Shown piece after piece: positions 36,059 through 45,005 of a stretch of 64,000 nt of DNA; position 1 is the stretch's first letter; each line of letters opens with the position of its first letter. The stretch is taken from NCBI RefSeq assembly GCF_001905905.1, contig NZ_LIVT01000001.1, forward strand, positions 248,001 through 312,000, in the 5' to 3' direction. This stretch comes from Streptomyces sp. CB02366. GTDB taxonomy: Bacteria; Actinomycetota; Actinomycetes; Streptomycetales; Streptomycetaceae. Below the pieces are notes generated by a model that saw only the letters and a list, made by a program, of their open reading frames with translations, was not told the DNA's origin and did no database searches. The position numbers were made by a program, and so were the translations under genes.

Positions 36059-36745
36059 ATGGCATCGCGTCACCGGTCGCCCCGGTTCCGGCCCGTCCTC
36101 CCGATCACCACGTCGACGCTGGTCCTGGCCCTGGGAGCCGCGGCGGGCTGCGGCACCGAGCCGGCGCCCGGCGTGCGGGCGGCGGCCCCGACCGGCTCGG
36201 CCGTACCGGCCCCCGACGGGGCGGAGCTGGAAGCGCGGGCGGCGGCCCTGCAGACCGAGGTGGAGCACGTGTGGGTGACCGAGGCCGCCGGCTTCGCCCT
36301 GGCCCGCCAGTCGGTCGGGGTGCTCGGCGACGACGGGTTCGCCAGCGCCTACACCTCGCCGGACGGCAGGCGCATCCGGCTGTCGGTGGAGCGCCGCCCG
36401 CACGCCGTGGCCGACTGCTCGGACGCCTCCGCGTACCCGGCCGGCCAGAAGCCCCCCGCCACGTGCGAGCGGGACGGCGAACACTGGTACAGCGCCACGG
36501 GGCCGGGCCACGCCTACGTCCGGGAACAGGGCGGCCTGGTGGTGACGTTGAGCGGAACACGCCAGGAGGTGGACCGGGCGACGCTGCGCGCGGCGGCGCT
36601 GGCCGCCCACCGCGCCGACGACCGCGAACTGGACGAGGTCCTGCCGCCCGCCGGCCGGGCGTCCGGACAGCGGCCGGTGGAGCGCGGCGACCTGCCGCCG
36701 GAGGGCGACGGGGCCCCGGACAACGGGGTGGGAGCGAGTGGCTGA
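36059..36745 (+). CDS. Putative lipoprotein, function unknown
   Basis: 228 residues starting with a basic N-region and hydrophobic segment ending in AAGCG, a lipobox-like site with Cys31, so probably a surface lipoprotein. A folded part at about 60-190 contains two Cys (DCSDASAYP, ATCERDG) that could form a disulfide. The last 35 residues are acidic and disordered. I do not recognise the family. It is monocistronic between the cstA and nrd operons. Confidence 0.75.
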   Translation: MASRHRSPRFRPVLPITTSTLVLALGAAAGCGTEPAPGVRAAAPTGSAVPAPDGAELEARAAALQTEVEHVWVTEAAGFALARQSVGVLGDDGFASAYTSPDGRRIRLSVERRPHAVADCSDASAYPAGQKPPATCERDGEHWYSATGPGHAYVREQGGLVVTLSGTRQEVDRATLRAAALAAHRADDRELDEVLPPAGRASGQRPVERGDLPPEGDGAPDNGVGASG

Positions 36746-36835
36746 CCGGGACGGGAGCCGGTGCCGGTACTGCGGCCCCTGACGTTCCGACGGGGTCCGG
36801 AGGCTCTTCCCTGAGGCACGCCGGAACACACCACG

Positions 36836-36851
36836 ACACAACATGTGGGGG
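36836..36851. promoter_or_regulatory. Candidate NrdR box 1
   Basis: ACACAACATGTGGGGG matches the NrdR consensus acaCwAtATaTwgtgt at about 11 of 16 positions. Its centre is 32 bp from that of box 2. Confidence 0.5.
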
Positions 36852-36867
36852 CCGCCTCATCTGACGG

Positions 36868-36883
36868 CCCCCACATGTATGCT
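36868..36883. promoter_or_regulatory. Candidate NrdR box 2
   Basis: Around the second ACATGT (36873-36878), about 9 of 16 consensus matches. With box 1 it also forms a perfect 14-bp inverted repeat (36841-36854 and 36865-36878). Centre-to-centre spacing of 32 bp, three helical turns, is typical of NrdR pairs. Confidence 0.45.
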
Positions 36884-36990
36884 CGACCTCGCTGTCGCCG
36901 CAGGGGAATCCGGTGCGAATCCGGAACTGTCCCGCAACGGTGTGATCAGTGCGCTTCTGCGCACCCGCAAGTCCGAAGACCTGTCGACAG
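36881..36990 (+). ncRNA. Cobalamin (AdoCbl) riboswitch upstream of nrdABS
   Basis: The leader carries the conserved B12 aptamer core: GGGAATCCGGTGCGAATCCG at 36903-36922, followed by ACTGTCCCGCAACGGT. A distal stem GTGCGCTTCTGCGCAC follows, and a closing segment AGTCCGAAGACCTG. In S. coelicolor nrdABS is switched off by coenzyme B12 through this element, so that the B12-dependent class II reductase is used instead. Confidence 0.9.
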
Positions 36991-36991
36991 C

Positions 36992-37017
36992 GCGTCCGGC
37001 TCGACCGAACCGGACGC
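36992..37017 (+). promoter_or_regulatory. Hairpin in the riboswitch expression platform
   Basis: 8-bp stem GCGTCCGG/CCGGACGC with a ten-base loop directly after the aptamer; a candidate terminator or anti-terminator arm. Confidence 0.5.
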
Positions 37018-37137
37018 CAGACGTCCGGGCCTCGCGGATGGGCCGGTGGACGCCGTCAGCCGTGCCGCCCTGCCCGGGTTTCGCGCTGCCCGGCTTCTCC
37101 GCCCTCCGCCGGCCCCTGCCGAGCGAGGGAAAGCCCT

Positions 37138-39552
37138 GTGACCATCGCGCCCGCCGATCCGGTTTCAGCCACCGGATCCGCTGCCTCCACCCCGTCCGGA
37201 ACAGGCCCGACCGACGGACCCGGGACCGCCCTGCTGCGGACCCTGACCGACCTCACCGTCGATCTTCCCGACACCGACCCCGGACGGGTCGCCGCCGCCG
37301 CACTGCGGGGGCGCAACGCCCGCTCCGACGAGGCCGAACTGCGCACGCTGGCCACCGAGGCCGCCGCGGGGCTGATCTCCGAGGACCCGGCGTACTCCCG
37401 GCTGGCCGCCCGGCTGCTGACCCTCTCGATCGCGGAGGAGGCCGCGGGCCAGGGCGCGACGTCCTTCTCCGCCTCTGTCGCCGTGGGGCACCGCGAGGGC
37501 CTGATCGCGGACCGCACCGCCGCGTTCGTCGCGCTGCACGCGCAGGCGCTGGACGAGCTGGTCGAGCGGGCGCTGGACGAGGGCGCGGACGACCGCTTCG
37601 GCTACTTCGGCCTCCGGACGCTGCACAGCCGCTACCTGCTGCGCCACCCGATCACCCGGCAGGTCGTCGAGACCCCGCAGCACTTCATGCTGCGGGTGGC
37701 GGCGGGCCTGGCCGAGGACGAGTCGGTGCGGGCGCTGGAGGAGGTCACCGCCCTCTACGGGCTGATGAGCAGGCTGGACTACCTCCCCTCCTCCCCCACG
37801 CTCTTCAACTCCGGCACCCGGCACCCGCAGATGTCCTCCTGCTACCTGCTGGACTCCCCCAAGGACGAGCTGGACTCGATCTACGACCGCTACCACCAGG
37901 TGGCCCGGCTCTCCAAGCACGCGGGCGGCATCGGTCTGTCGTACTCCCGCATCCGCGCCCGGGGTTCGCTGATCCGGGGCACCAACGGGCACTCCAACGG
38001 CATCGTGCCGTTCCTCAAGACGCTGGACGCCTCGGTGGCGGCGGTGAACCAGGGCGGCCGGCGCAAGGGCGCGGCGGCGGTCTACCTGGAGACCTGGCAC
38101 GCGGACATCGAGGAGTTCCTGGAGCTGCGCGACAACACCGGTGAGGACCAGCGGCGTACGCACAACCTGAACCTGGCGCACTGGATCCCGGACGAGTTCA
38201 TGCGCCGGGTCGAGGCGGACACCGAGTGGTCGCTGTTCTCCCCGGCGGACGTGCCCGAGCTGGTGGACCTGTGGGGCGACGCGTTCGACGCGGCCTACCG
38301 GGCGGCCGAGGCCAAGGGACTGGCCCGCAAGTCGATGCCGGCGCGTGAGCTGTACGGCCGGATGATGCGGACCCTCGCCCAGACCGGTCAGGGCTGGATG
38401 ACGTTCAAGGACGCCTCCAACCGGACCGCCAACCAGACCGCCGAGCCGGGCCGGGTCGTGCACTCCTCGAATCTGTGCACGGAGATCCTGGAGGTCACGA
38501 ACGACGGCGAGACGGCCGTCTGCAACCTGGGCTCGGTCAACCTGGGCGCGTTCGTCGCGAACGGCTCGATCGACTGGGAGCGCCTGGACGCCACCGTGCG
38601 CACGGCCGTGACCTTCCTGGACCGGGTCGTCGACATCAACTTCTACCCGACCGAGCAGGCCGGGCGCTCCAACTCCCGGTGGCGGCCGGTGGGCCTGGGC
38701 GCGATGGGCCTCCAGGACGTCTTCTTCCAGCTGCGCCTGCCCTTCGACTCCCCCGAGGCCCGCGCGCTCTCCACGAAGATCTCCGAGCGGATCATGCTGG
38801 CCGCGTACGAGGCGTCCTGCGACCTCGCGGAGCGGTCGGGTCCGCTGCCCGCCTGGTCCGAGACCCGGGCGGCGCGCGGGGTGCTGCACCCCGACCACTA
38901 CGCCACCGAGCTGAACTGGCCGGAGCGCTGGGACGCCCTGCGCGCCCGGGTCGCGAAGACCGGCATGCGCAACTCGCTGCTGCTGGCCATCGCGCCGACC
39001 GCGACGATCGCCTCGATCGCCGGTGTGTACGAGTGCATCGAGCCGCAGGTCTCCAACCTGTTCAAGCGCGAGACGCTCAGCGGTGAGTTCCTTCAGGTCA
39101 ACGCCTACCTGGTGGACGAGTTGAAGCGGCTCGGCGTGTGGGACGCCCGCACCCGTGAGGCGCTGCGCGAGGCGAGCGGCTCGGTGCAGGGCTTCGCCTG
39201 GATCCCCGAGGACGTGCGGGCGCTGTACCGCACGGCGTGGGAGATCCCGCAGCGCGGCCTGATCGACATGGCGGCGGCCCGTACGCCGTTCCTCGACCAG
39301 AGCCAGTCGCTCAACCTGTTCCTGGAGACGCCGACGATCGGCAAGCTCTCCTCGATGTACGCGTACGCCTGGAAGCAGGGGCTGAAGACGACGTACTACC
39401 TGCGTTCGCGCCCGGCGACCCGGATCGCCCGTGCCGCGTCCGGCCAGGCGTCGGCCGCCGCCCCCATTCCCGTACAGCAGGCGCAGGCGCCCGACGCGGA
39501 CGCCGTCGCCTGCTCCCTGGAAAACCCCGAGTCCTGCGAGGCCTGCCAGTGA
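37138..39552 (+). CDS. nrdA: Class Ia ribonucleotide reductase large subunit NrdA
   Basis: Catalytic subunit of 804 residues reducing ribonucleoside diphosphates. Active-site cysteines are visible in QMSSCYLLDS and in EILEVTNDGETAVCNLGS. The radical-site segment is NLCTEI, and the barrel end has GLKTTYYLRSRPAT. The C-terminal shuttle pair is ESCEACQ. The GTG at 37138 with AGGGA upstream follows the riboswitch leader. The stop overlaps the nrdB ATG by one base. Expression is probably controlled by cobalamin and NrdR. Confidence 0.95.
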   Translation: MTIAPADPVSATGSAASTPSGTGPTDGPGTALLRTLTDLTVDLPDTDPGRVAAAALRGRNARSDEAELRTLATEAAAGLISEDPAYSRLAARLLTLSIAEEAAGQGATSFSASVAVGHREGLIADRTAAFVALHAQALDELVERALDEGADDRFGYFGLRTLHSRYLLRHPITRQVVETPQHFMLRVAAGLAEDESVRALEEVTALYGLMSRLDYLPSSPTLFNSGTRHPQMSSCYLLDSPKDELDSIYDRYHQVARLSKHAGGIGLSYSRIRARGSLIRGTNGHSNGIVPFLKTLDASVAAVNQGGRRKGAAAVYLETWHADIEEFLELRDNTGEDQRRTHNLNLAHWIPDEFMRRVEADTEWSLFSPADVPELVDLWGDAFDAAYRAAEAKGLARKSMPARELYGRMMRTLAQTGQGWMTFKDASNRTANQTAEPGRVVHSSNLCTEILEVTNDGETAVCNLGSVNLGAFVANGSIDWERLDATVRTAVTFLDRVVDINFYPTEQAGRSNSRWRPVGLGAMGLQDVFFQLRLPFDSPEARALSTKISERIMLAAYEASCDLAERSGPLPAWSETRAARGVLHPDHYATELNWPERWDALRARVAKTGMRNSLLLAIAPTATIASIAGVYECIEPQVSNLFKRETLSGEFLQVNAYLVDELKRLGVWDARTREALREASGSVQGFAWIPEDVRALYRTAWEIPQRGLIDMAAARTPFLDQSQSLNLFLETPTIGKLSSMYAYAWKQGLKTTYYLRSRPATRIARAASGQASAAAPIPVQQAQAPDADAVACSLENPESCEACQ

Positions 39553-40571
39553 TGAGCACGACCGACGAAGAGAAGAACCTGCTCGACCCGGGATTCGAGC
39601 TGACCCTGCGCCCCATGCGCTACCCGGACTTCTACGAGCGCTACCGGGACGCGATCAAGAACACCTGGACCGTGGAGGAGGTCGACCTCCACTCGGACGT
39701 CGCCGACCTCGCGAAGCTGTCGCCGGGCGAGCAGCACATGATCGGCCGGCTGGTGGCGTTCTTCGCGACCGGCGACTCGATCGTCTCGAACAACCTCGTG
39801 CTGACGCTGTACAAGCACATCAACTCCCCCGAGGCGCGGCTGTACCTGTCGCGGCAGCTCTTCGAGGAGGCCGTGCACGTCCAGTTCTATCTGACGCTGC
39901 TGGACACCTATCTGCCCGACCCGGACGACCGGGCGGCGGCGTTCGACGCGGTCGAGGAGATCCCGTCGATCCGCGAGAAGGCGCAGTTCTGCTTCAGGTG
40001 GATGGACTCGGTCGAGAAGATCGAGCGGCTGGAGACGAAGGCGGACCGCCGCCGCTTCCTGCTGAATCTGATCTGCTTCGCGGCCTGCATCGAGGGGCTG
40101 TTCTTCTACGGCGCGTTCGCCTACGTGTACTGGTTCCGCTCGCGCGGTCTGCTGCACGGTCTCGCCACGGGCACCAACTGGGTGTTCCGTGACGAGACGA
40201 TGCACATGAACTTCGCGTTCGAGGTCGTGGACACCGTCCGCAAGGAGGAGCCGGACCTCTTCGACGACGCGCTCCGGCAGCAGGTCACCGACATGCTGAA
40301 GGAGGCCGTGGAGGCGGAGCTGCAGTTCGGCCGCGACCTGTGCGGCGAGGGCCTGCCGGGCATGAACACCGAGTCGATGCGCCAGTACCTGGAGTGCGTC
40401 GCCGACCAGCGGCTCACCCGCCTGGGCTTCCCGCCGGTGTACGGCTCGGAGAACCCGTTCTCCTTCATGGAGCTGCAGGGCGTCCAGGAGCTGACGAACT
40501 TCTTCGAGCGCCGCCCGTCCGCCTACCAGGTGGCCGTGGAGGGCTCGGTCGGGTTCGACGACGACTTCTAG
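39552..40571 (+). CDS. nrdB: Class Ia ribonucleotide reductase small subunit NrdB
   Basis: Radical-bearing di-iron subunit of 339 residues. Ligand-bearing helices are recognisable as FFATGDSIVSNNL, RQLFEEAVHVQFY, CFAACIEGLFFYG and RDETMHMNFAFE. The C-terminal tail ending GSVGFDDDF is the part that docks on NrdA. Translation is coupled through TGATG. Confidence 0.95.
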   Translation: MSTTDEEKNLLDPGFELTLRPMRYPDFYERYRDAIKNTWTVEEVDLHSDVADLAKLSPGEQHMIGRLVAFFATGDSIVSNNLVLTLYKHINSPEARLYLSRQLFEEAVHVQFYLTLLDTYLPDPDDRAAAFDAVEEIPSIREKAQFCFRWMDSVEKIERLETKADRRRFLLNLICFAACIEGLFFYGAFAYVYWFRSRGLLHGLATGTNWVFRDETMHMNFAFEVVDTVRKEEPDLFDDALRQQVTDMLKEAVEAELQFGRDLCGEGLPGMNTESMRQYLECVADQRLTRLGFPPVYGSENPFSFMELQGVQELTNFFERRPSAYQVAVEGSVGFDDDF

Positions 40572-40584
40572 ACCCCGGGGTTCC

Positions 40585-40800
40585 TCAGATCCTGGCCCAG
40601 CTTCCGGGCCGGGAGCGCCGTGCGGCCGTGACGGGCCGCGCGGCGCTCCGCGTTTGCGGGGGTGCGGGCTCCCGCCGTCCCCGTTCCGCCTCCCTCAGCT
40701 GGCGGTCGATGCGGCGTTCCCGGGCGGCGCCGAGCGCCACGGGAGCGAGGACGAAGGCGAAAAGCGCGCTGACGACCAGGTAGTTCAGGAAGATGTCCAT
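40585..40800 (-). CDS. Small single-span membrane protein, antisense in the nrd operon
   Basis: 71 residues: MDIFLNYLVVSALFAFVLAP forms one membrane helix, followed by a basic, Arg/Pro-rich cytoplasmic tail (ARERRIDRQLREAERGRREP). GGAGGC lies just before the ATG at 40800, supporting real translation. It runs opposite to and between nrdB and nrdS. I do not recognise a function. Confidence 0.65.
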   Translation of the reverse strand: MDIFLNYLVVSALFAFVLAPVALGAARERRIDRQLREAERGRREPAPPQTRSAARPVTAARRSRPGSWARI

Positions 40801-40836
40801 GCCTCCACTCTGGCCTGGCGGGGCGAAAATCATCAG

Positions 40837-40871
40837 TGGCAGGACTGCCATGGGACATCAAATAACTGCCA
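40837..40871. promoter_or_regulatory. Candidate operator upstream of nrdS
   Basis: TGGCAG (40837-40842), two bases, CTGCCA (40845-40850), then a further CTGCCA at 40866-40871, 21 bp on. The palindrome plus phased repeat lies just before the nrdS start and may be an autoregulatory site. Confidence 0.5.
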
Positions 40872-40881
40872 CACTCACTCC

Positions 40882-41862
40882 ATGCTGACCAACGTCGCCG
40901 TCCTGCTGCTGGACGAGGTCCATCCTTTCGAACTCGGCGTGCTGTGCGAGGTGTTCGGCCTCGACCGCGGCGATGACGGCCTGCCGGTGCACGATTTCGC
41001 GGTGGTGTCCGCCGAGGGTTCCGAACTGCGCACCCACGCGGGCTTCACCATCAGTACGCCCTACGGCCTGGACCGGCTGGAGGAGGCCGACCTCATCGCC
41101 GTCCCCGCCAGCGGGCACGTCATGGACCGGGAGCACCCCGAGGCGGCCCTGGACGCGCTGCGACGGGCCGTGGAGCGGGGTGCGCGGGTGCTGAGCGTCT
41201 GCTCGGGGGCGTACGTCCTCGGGGCGGCCGGGCTGCTGGACGGCCGCCGCTGCACCACGCACTGGCGGCACGCGGCGGAGCTGGCACGCCGCTACCCGAA
41301 GGCGGTCGTGGAGCCGGACGTGCTGTACGTGGACGCCGGACCGGTGATCACCTCGGCCGGGACCGCCGCCGGGATCGACGCCTGCCTGCACCTGATCCGG
41401 CAGGAGTACGGCCAGGAGACGGCCAACGCCCTCGCGCGGCGGATGGTGGTGCCGCCGCACCGGGACGGCGGCCAGGCACAGTACATCGACCGCCCGCTGC
41501 CCCGGAACGCCTGCGACACGGTCGGCTCGACCCTGGCCTGGATGGAGCAGCACCTCGACCGGGAGATGACCGTGGAGCAGCTGGCCGCACAGGCGCACAT
41601 GTCGCCGCGCACCTTCGCGCGGCGGTTCCAGCAGGAGACCGGGACGACGCCCTACCGCTGGCTGCTGCGGCAGCGGGTGCTGCTCGCCCAGCACCTGCTG
41701 GAGACCTCCGACCGGACGATCGACACGATCGCGGGCCAGACGGGGTTCGGCACGGCGGCGACGCTGCGGCACCAGTTCGTACGGACGCTGGGGACCACGC
41801 CGAACGCCTACCGGCGCACCTTCCGGGGCCCGTCGGCCACGGCCGTGCCCGACGTCGCCTGA
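40882..41862 (+). CDS. nrdS: AraC/GlxA-family regulator NrdS
   Basis: 326 residues. The N-terminal DJ-1/PfpI-like domain (1-170) has the nucleophile-elbow-like SVCSGAYVLGAAGLL. The C-terminal AraC domain has two HTH motifs (MTVEQLAAQAHMSPRTFARRF and IDTIAGQTGFGTAATLRHQF). It occupies the position of nrdS, third gene of the S. coelicolor nrdABS operon. The ATG at 40882 lies about 310 bp after nrdB, with TGGCAG repeats in the gap, so it may also have its own promoter. Confidence 0.85.
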   Translation: MLTNVAVLLLDEVHPFELGVLCEVFGLDRGDDGLPVHDFAVVSAEGSELRTHAGFTISTPYGLDRLEEADLIAVPASGHVMDREHPEAALDALRRAVERGARVLSVCSGAYVLGAAGLLDGRRCTTHWRHAAELARRYPKAVVEPDVLYVDAGPVITSAGTAAGIDACLHLIRQEYGQETANALARRMVVPPHRDGGQAQYIDRPLPRNACDTVGSTLAWMEQHLDREMTVEQLAAQAHMSPRTFARRFQQETGTTPYRWLLRQRVLLAQHLLETSDRTIDTIAGQTGFGTAATLRHQFVRTLGTTPNAYRRTFRGPSATAVPDVA

Positions 41863-41880
41863 GCGGGGCCGCACACGACG

Positions 41881-41917
41881 GCGGGGCCCGGCGCCGATGA
41901 CCGGCTCCGGGCCCCGC
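41881..41917. terminator. Hairpin between nrdS and def
   Basis: 11-bp GC stem (41881-41891 and 41907-41917), 15-base loop, between convergent genes. Confidence 0.7.
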
Positions 41918-41927
41918 GAAGTCGTGC

Positions 41928-42566
41928 TCAGGCGTTCGGGACGACCTCGTAGCGCGGCGTGCCTTCTTCCATCTGCCGCAGCGCGTCCTTGCGCTCCCGC
42001 TTGGAGAGCCGGTCGATGTACAGGTAGCCGTACAGGTGGTCCGTCTCGTGCTGGAGGCAGCGCGCGAAGTAACCGGTGCCCCTGACCCGGATCGGGTTGC
42101 CCTTCGCGTCCTGTCCGCGCACCACCGCGTAGTCCGGGCGGGCGAGCGAGGCGTACGCGGTCGGGACCGAGAGGCAGCCCTCGTTGGAGTCGTCCAGCAC
42201 CCGCTTCTCGGGGGGCAGCTCCTCCAGGACCGGGTTGCAGACGACCCCGGTGTGGCGCACCCCGTCGTCGTCCGGGCAGTCGTAGACGAAGACCTTCAGG
42301 TCCACGCCGATCTGGTTGGCCGCGAGGCCGACGCCCTCGGCCGTCTTCTGGCTGGCGAACATGTCGTCGATGAGCCGCGCCAGCTCGTCGTCGAACGCGG
42401 TGACGTCCTTGCACTCCTTGTGCAGGACCGGATTGCCCACGACCGTGATCGGACGGGAGGTGCCGCGCGCGCGGTAGGCCGCCTCGCGCTCCTCGCAGTC
42501 CTCGGTGTCGACGACGAACCCCTCGTCGTCCACGTCGATCCGCCCGTCCGTCTCCTGCTGCGACAT
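41928..42566 (-). CDS. def: Peptide deformylase
   Basis: Removes the formyl group from nascent proteins; metalloenzyme of 212 residues. All three motifs are intact: [17 protein letters not shown] and QHETDHL, giving Gln, Cys, two His and catalytic Glu. An N-terminal extension of about 35 acidic residues precedes the usual domain. The start is the ATG at 42566. Confidence 0.95.
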   Translation of the reverse strand: MSQQETDGRIDVDDEGFVVDTEDCEEREAAYRARGTSRPITVVGNPVLHKECKDVTAFDDELARLIDDMFASQKTAEGVGLAANQIGVDLKVFVYDCPDDDGVRHTGVVCNPVLEELPPEKRVLDDSNEGCLSVPTAYASLARPDYAVVRGQDAKGNPIRVRGTGYFARCLQHETDHLYGYLYIDRLSKRERKDALRQMEEGTPRYEVVPNA

Positions 42567-42686
42567 GTCCGCCGTACGCCTTCCTGCAAACCCTGAACTC
42601 GGTGACCCCGCCGCATCCCGTCCGGAACCGGGAAGCGCGGGAGGAGCAGCACCGCGACCGGTGCGCGTACAGCCTACGGGCAGCGG

Positions 42687-43682
42687 TCAGCAGACTTCTT
42701 CGAGATCCCGCCACTCGCGGCTGTCCGGGCTGTCGGCGACCCAGCCGTCCAGCAGGCCGCGCACCAGCCCGGCGGGGGCCGCGAGGCCGCACTCCCGCTC
42801 CGGCACCCACAGGCCCCCCGCCCCGGCCGTGCGGTGGCCCAGCGGCCCGGGGTGGCCCGGCTCACTGTGGTCGTGCGGATCCAGGTGCTCCCCGTCGCCC
42901 TCGTCGCTCTCCATCCGGCTCTCCGAGCACGCCCGGCACAGCAGCCGCACGGAGGAGGACCAGTCCTCGGCGGCGAACCCCGCGTCCGAGGCCAGCTTCT
43001 CCAGCGCGTCCCGGTCCTCCTCGGTGGCCGCCTCCAGCAGCACCACCCAGGTCGGCACCGGGGAGGGGGCCCACAGCTCGATCTCGTCGAACACCGGATA
43101 CGCGGGACCGGCCGCGGTGACCCGCTCGCCGTTGGGCACCCCGTCGTGCAGGACGACCTCGCCCCAGCGCCGCCCGGAGGACGGCAGCGGGATCGAGAGC
43201 ACCTCGATCCGGGCCGGGTCGAGCCGGCGGCCCCAGACCACCTCGGCCTCGCCCTCGGGCGACAGCCGCACGGCGGCGCTGCCCAGCTCCATGCCGGACG
43301 GCTCGGTGGTGGCCGCGCTGTACTGGCCGCCGCCGGGGACCTTGAGCCCGTACGCCTGCCAGGCCCGCCGCGCCAGCGGCCAGTCCTGGAGCGCGGTGGC
43401 GGCGATGCCCACGTTCCACCAGTCCGGAGCGCCCGACTCGCGGTCGAGGAGCGCGACGGCCCGCAGGCCAGCCGCCCTCGCCTGCTCCCAGTCGTGCCGG
43501 AACTTGTGCAGCAGCGCCAGATTGAACCAGGACTCCGAGAGCCACGGCTCCAGATCCGCCGCGCGCGTCAGCAGCGCCCCCGCGTCCTCGTACCGGCCGT
43601 CGCCGATCAGCGTGAACGCGCGGTCCGTGGCCTGCCGCCAAGAGGCGGACGGCCGATGCCGTACCTTCCCGAAGATCCTCAC
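42687..43682 (-). CDS. Tetratricopeptide-repeat protein, function unknown
   Basis: 331 residues. The N-terminal 120 carry two to three TPR-like helical pairs (AFTLIGDGRYEDAGALLTRA; SWFNLALLHKFRHDWEQARA). The remainder is an uncharacterised domain with a CRACSE motif and a His/Asp-rich linker (DPHDHSEPGH). I set the start at the GTG at 43682 (VRIFGKVRHRPS). It is a single gene between def and an apparently non-functional stretch. Confidence 0.8.
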   Translation of the reverse strand: MRIFGKVRHRPSASWRQATDRAFTLIGDGRYEDAGALLTRAADLEPWLSESWFNLALLHKFRHDWEQARAAGLRAVALLDRESGAPDWWNVGIAATALQDWPLARRAWQAYGLKVPGGGQYSAATTEPSGMELGSAAVRLSPEGEAEVVWGRRLDPARIEVLSIPLPSSGRRWGEVVLHDGVPNGERVTAAGPAYPVFDEIELWAPSPVPTWVVLLEAATEEDRDALEKLASDAGFAAEDWSSSVRLLCRACSESRMESDEGDGEHLDPHDHSEPGHPGPLGHRTAGAGGLWVPERECGLAAPAGLVRGLLDGWVADSPDSREWRDLEEVC

Positions 43683-44684
43683 GATTCCCGCCTGTCCCGA
43701 CTGGACACCTTCGACATCCGCTCTGCTTTCGCATCCAACCATGCCCGGCCGGACGCCCGCTCATTACCCATGGGTTACCCAGCTCCGGCCCGGGTCAGAC
43801 CGCCTCGCGCGAGGACGCGTCCCAGCGCCTCCGCCCCCGGTGGCCGGGGGTCGCGGCCGGTGCCGGGCCCGAGCTGCCGGCGCGCCCCGCGCGGCCCGTC
43901 CGCGCCTGCCCCGCACAGCTCGTCGTACGCGTCGGCCGTCCTGACGTTTCCGGCGCCGGGCGGTCGTTCCCGGCCCGGATCGGCCTGCCGCTCCGCCATC
44001 GCCGCGACCGGGCGCGCGCGGCGGCGGGCAGGAGGGGGCCGAGGCCGTCGCGTCGAAGGCGTCGGCGACGACCTCCGCCCGGGCTCCGCCCGGGCCCGGG
44101 GTCGCGGGAGCCGCTGTGCCCGTACGGACGGCCGCCGCCGTCGATCCGTTCGCGGTGGTGCGGGACGGCGTCGCGGGCCCCGCTCGGGAAGCCGGCGCCC
44201 CGGGCGGTCCCGCGGCCGTACTCCGGGCGCGGTCCCCTGATCCGCCGCTTCTGGGGGGGGTGAGCGGCCCGTCCTCGCGCGGTCGCCGGGCGGGGGCGCC
44301 GGGTACGCCGGCGCCGCGCGGGAGGCCGGCGAACCCCGGACCCTCCAACCGGCTTTCGTCCACGCCGGGTTCACGGCCGGTCAGGCCGGAGGCAGGGCCG
44401 ACCCGTTCGCGGCGGCCCCGGGTGCGGGCGTCCTCGGCGCCGACGGCGTGGACCCGGGCACGGGGGGTGGCGGGGTGGTTAGTCGGCCGGGCCCTGCGGA
44501 CCGCGGACGGCGGCCGTCCCACCCCGGCCGGAGTGCCGGGGGCGACGGGCGGGACCACGAAGCGCGCCGCCGCCGGTATGCCCCTCACGCCCGCACTCGC
44601 CCCCGCATGGTCGATGGAGGCGCCACGCTAGCGACTCGGGGGGCTCACCGAGCCGTTACGGATCCGATTAGCACATTCGGGTGA
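43683..44684. other. About 1 kb without an intact recognisable gene
   Basis: Very GC-rich stretch between the TPR gene and rsrA. Apart from the possible broken gene above I see no domain, RNA or repeat. Confidence 0.5.
43775..44588 (-). pseudogene. Possible frameshifted low-complexity gene
   Basis: The minus-strand frame from the GTG at 44588 is rich in Pro, Ala and Arg with about 88% G/C at third positions as far as EVVADAFDATASAPS (about 44030). After that its third-position bias drops. The frame offset by one then becomes coding-like (MAERQADPGRERPPG... to a TAA at about 43775). This pattern fits one gene broken by a frameshift, or sequence error. A plus-strand frame at 44116-44631 also shows high bias, so the strand is not certain. 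Confidence 0.3.
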
Positions 44685-45005
44685 CTATTCGGCGGCCGTG
44701 GCGGTCCGGTCCGCGTCCTGCGCGGTCACGTCCTGCTCGGGCACGGCCTCGCCGGCGCGGATCAGCTCGATCCTGCCCATCACCTTGGAGCGCAGGTCGG
44801 TCGGGACGTCGTCCTGCCCGCAGCAGCGCTTGACCAGCTTCTTCACGGCCTGTTCGAGACCGTACTTCTCCAGGCACGGGGAGCATTCCTCGAAGTGCAC
44901 CTCGAACTTGGTGCAGTCGCCCTCGGGCATCTCCCGGTCGAGAAACTCGTAGAGATGGTCGAGGACCTCCGAGCAGTCCGTCTCGTGCGGCTCTCCGCAG
45001 CTCAT
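44685..45005 (-). CDS. rsrA: Redox-sensing zinc anti-sigma factor RsrA
   Basis: 106-residue ZAS-family anti-sigma factor that binds SigR when reduced and releases it on disulfide formation. The zinc/redox residues are Cys11, the His-x3-Cys-x2-Cys motif HFEECSPC, and a further Cys pair (KRCCGQ). Its ATG overlaps the sigR stop (ATGA). Pairing, size and motif order match S. coelicolor RsrA. Confidence 0.96.
   Translation of the reverse strand: MSCGEPHETDCSEVLDHLYEFLDREMPEGDCTKFEVHFEECSPCLEKYGLEQAVKKLVKRCCGQDDVPTDLRSKVMGRIELIRAGEAVPEQDVTAQDADRTATAAE

Noticed and set aside
42567..42640. Possible sigma-R promoter before def
   Set aside because: Best match is GGGAT with a 16-base spacer, outside the consensus.
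44116..44631. Plus-strand 171-codon frame
   Set aside because: High GC3 but low-complexity translation and a TTA codon; the opposite strand fits better, though neither is certain.
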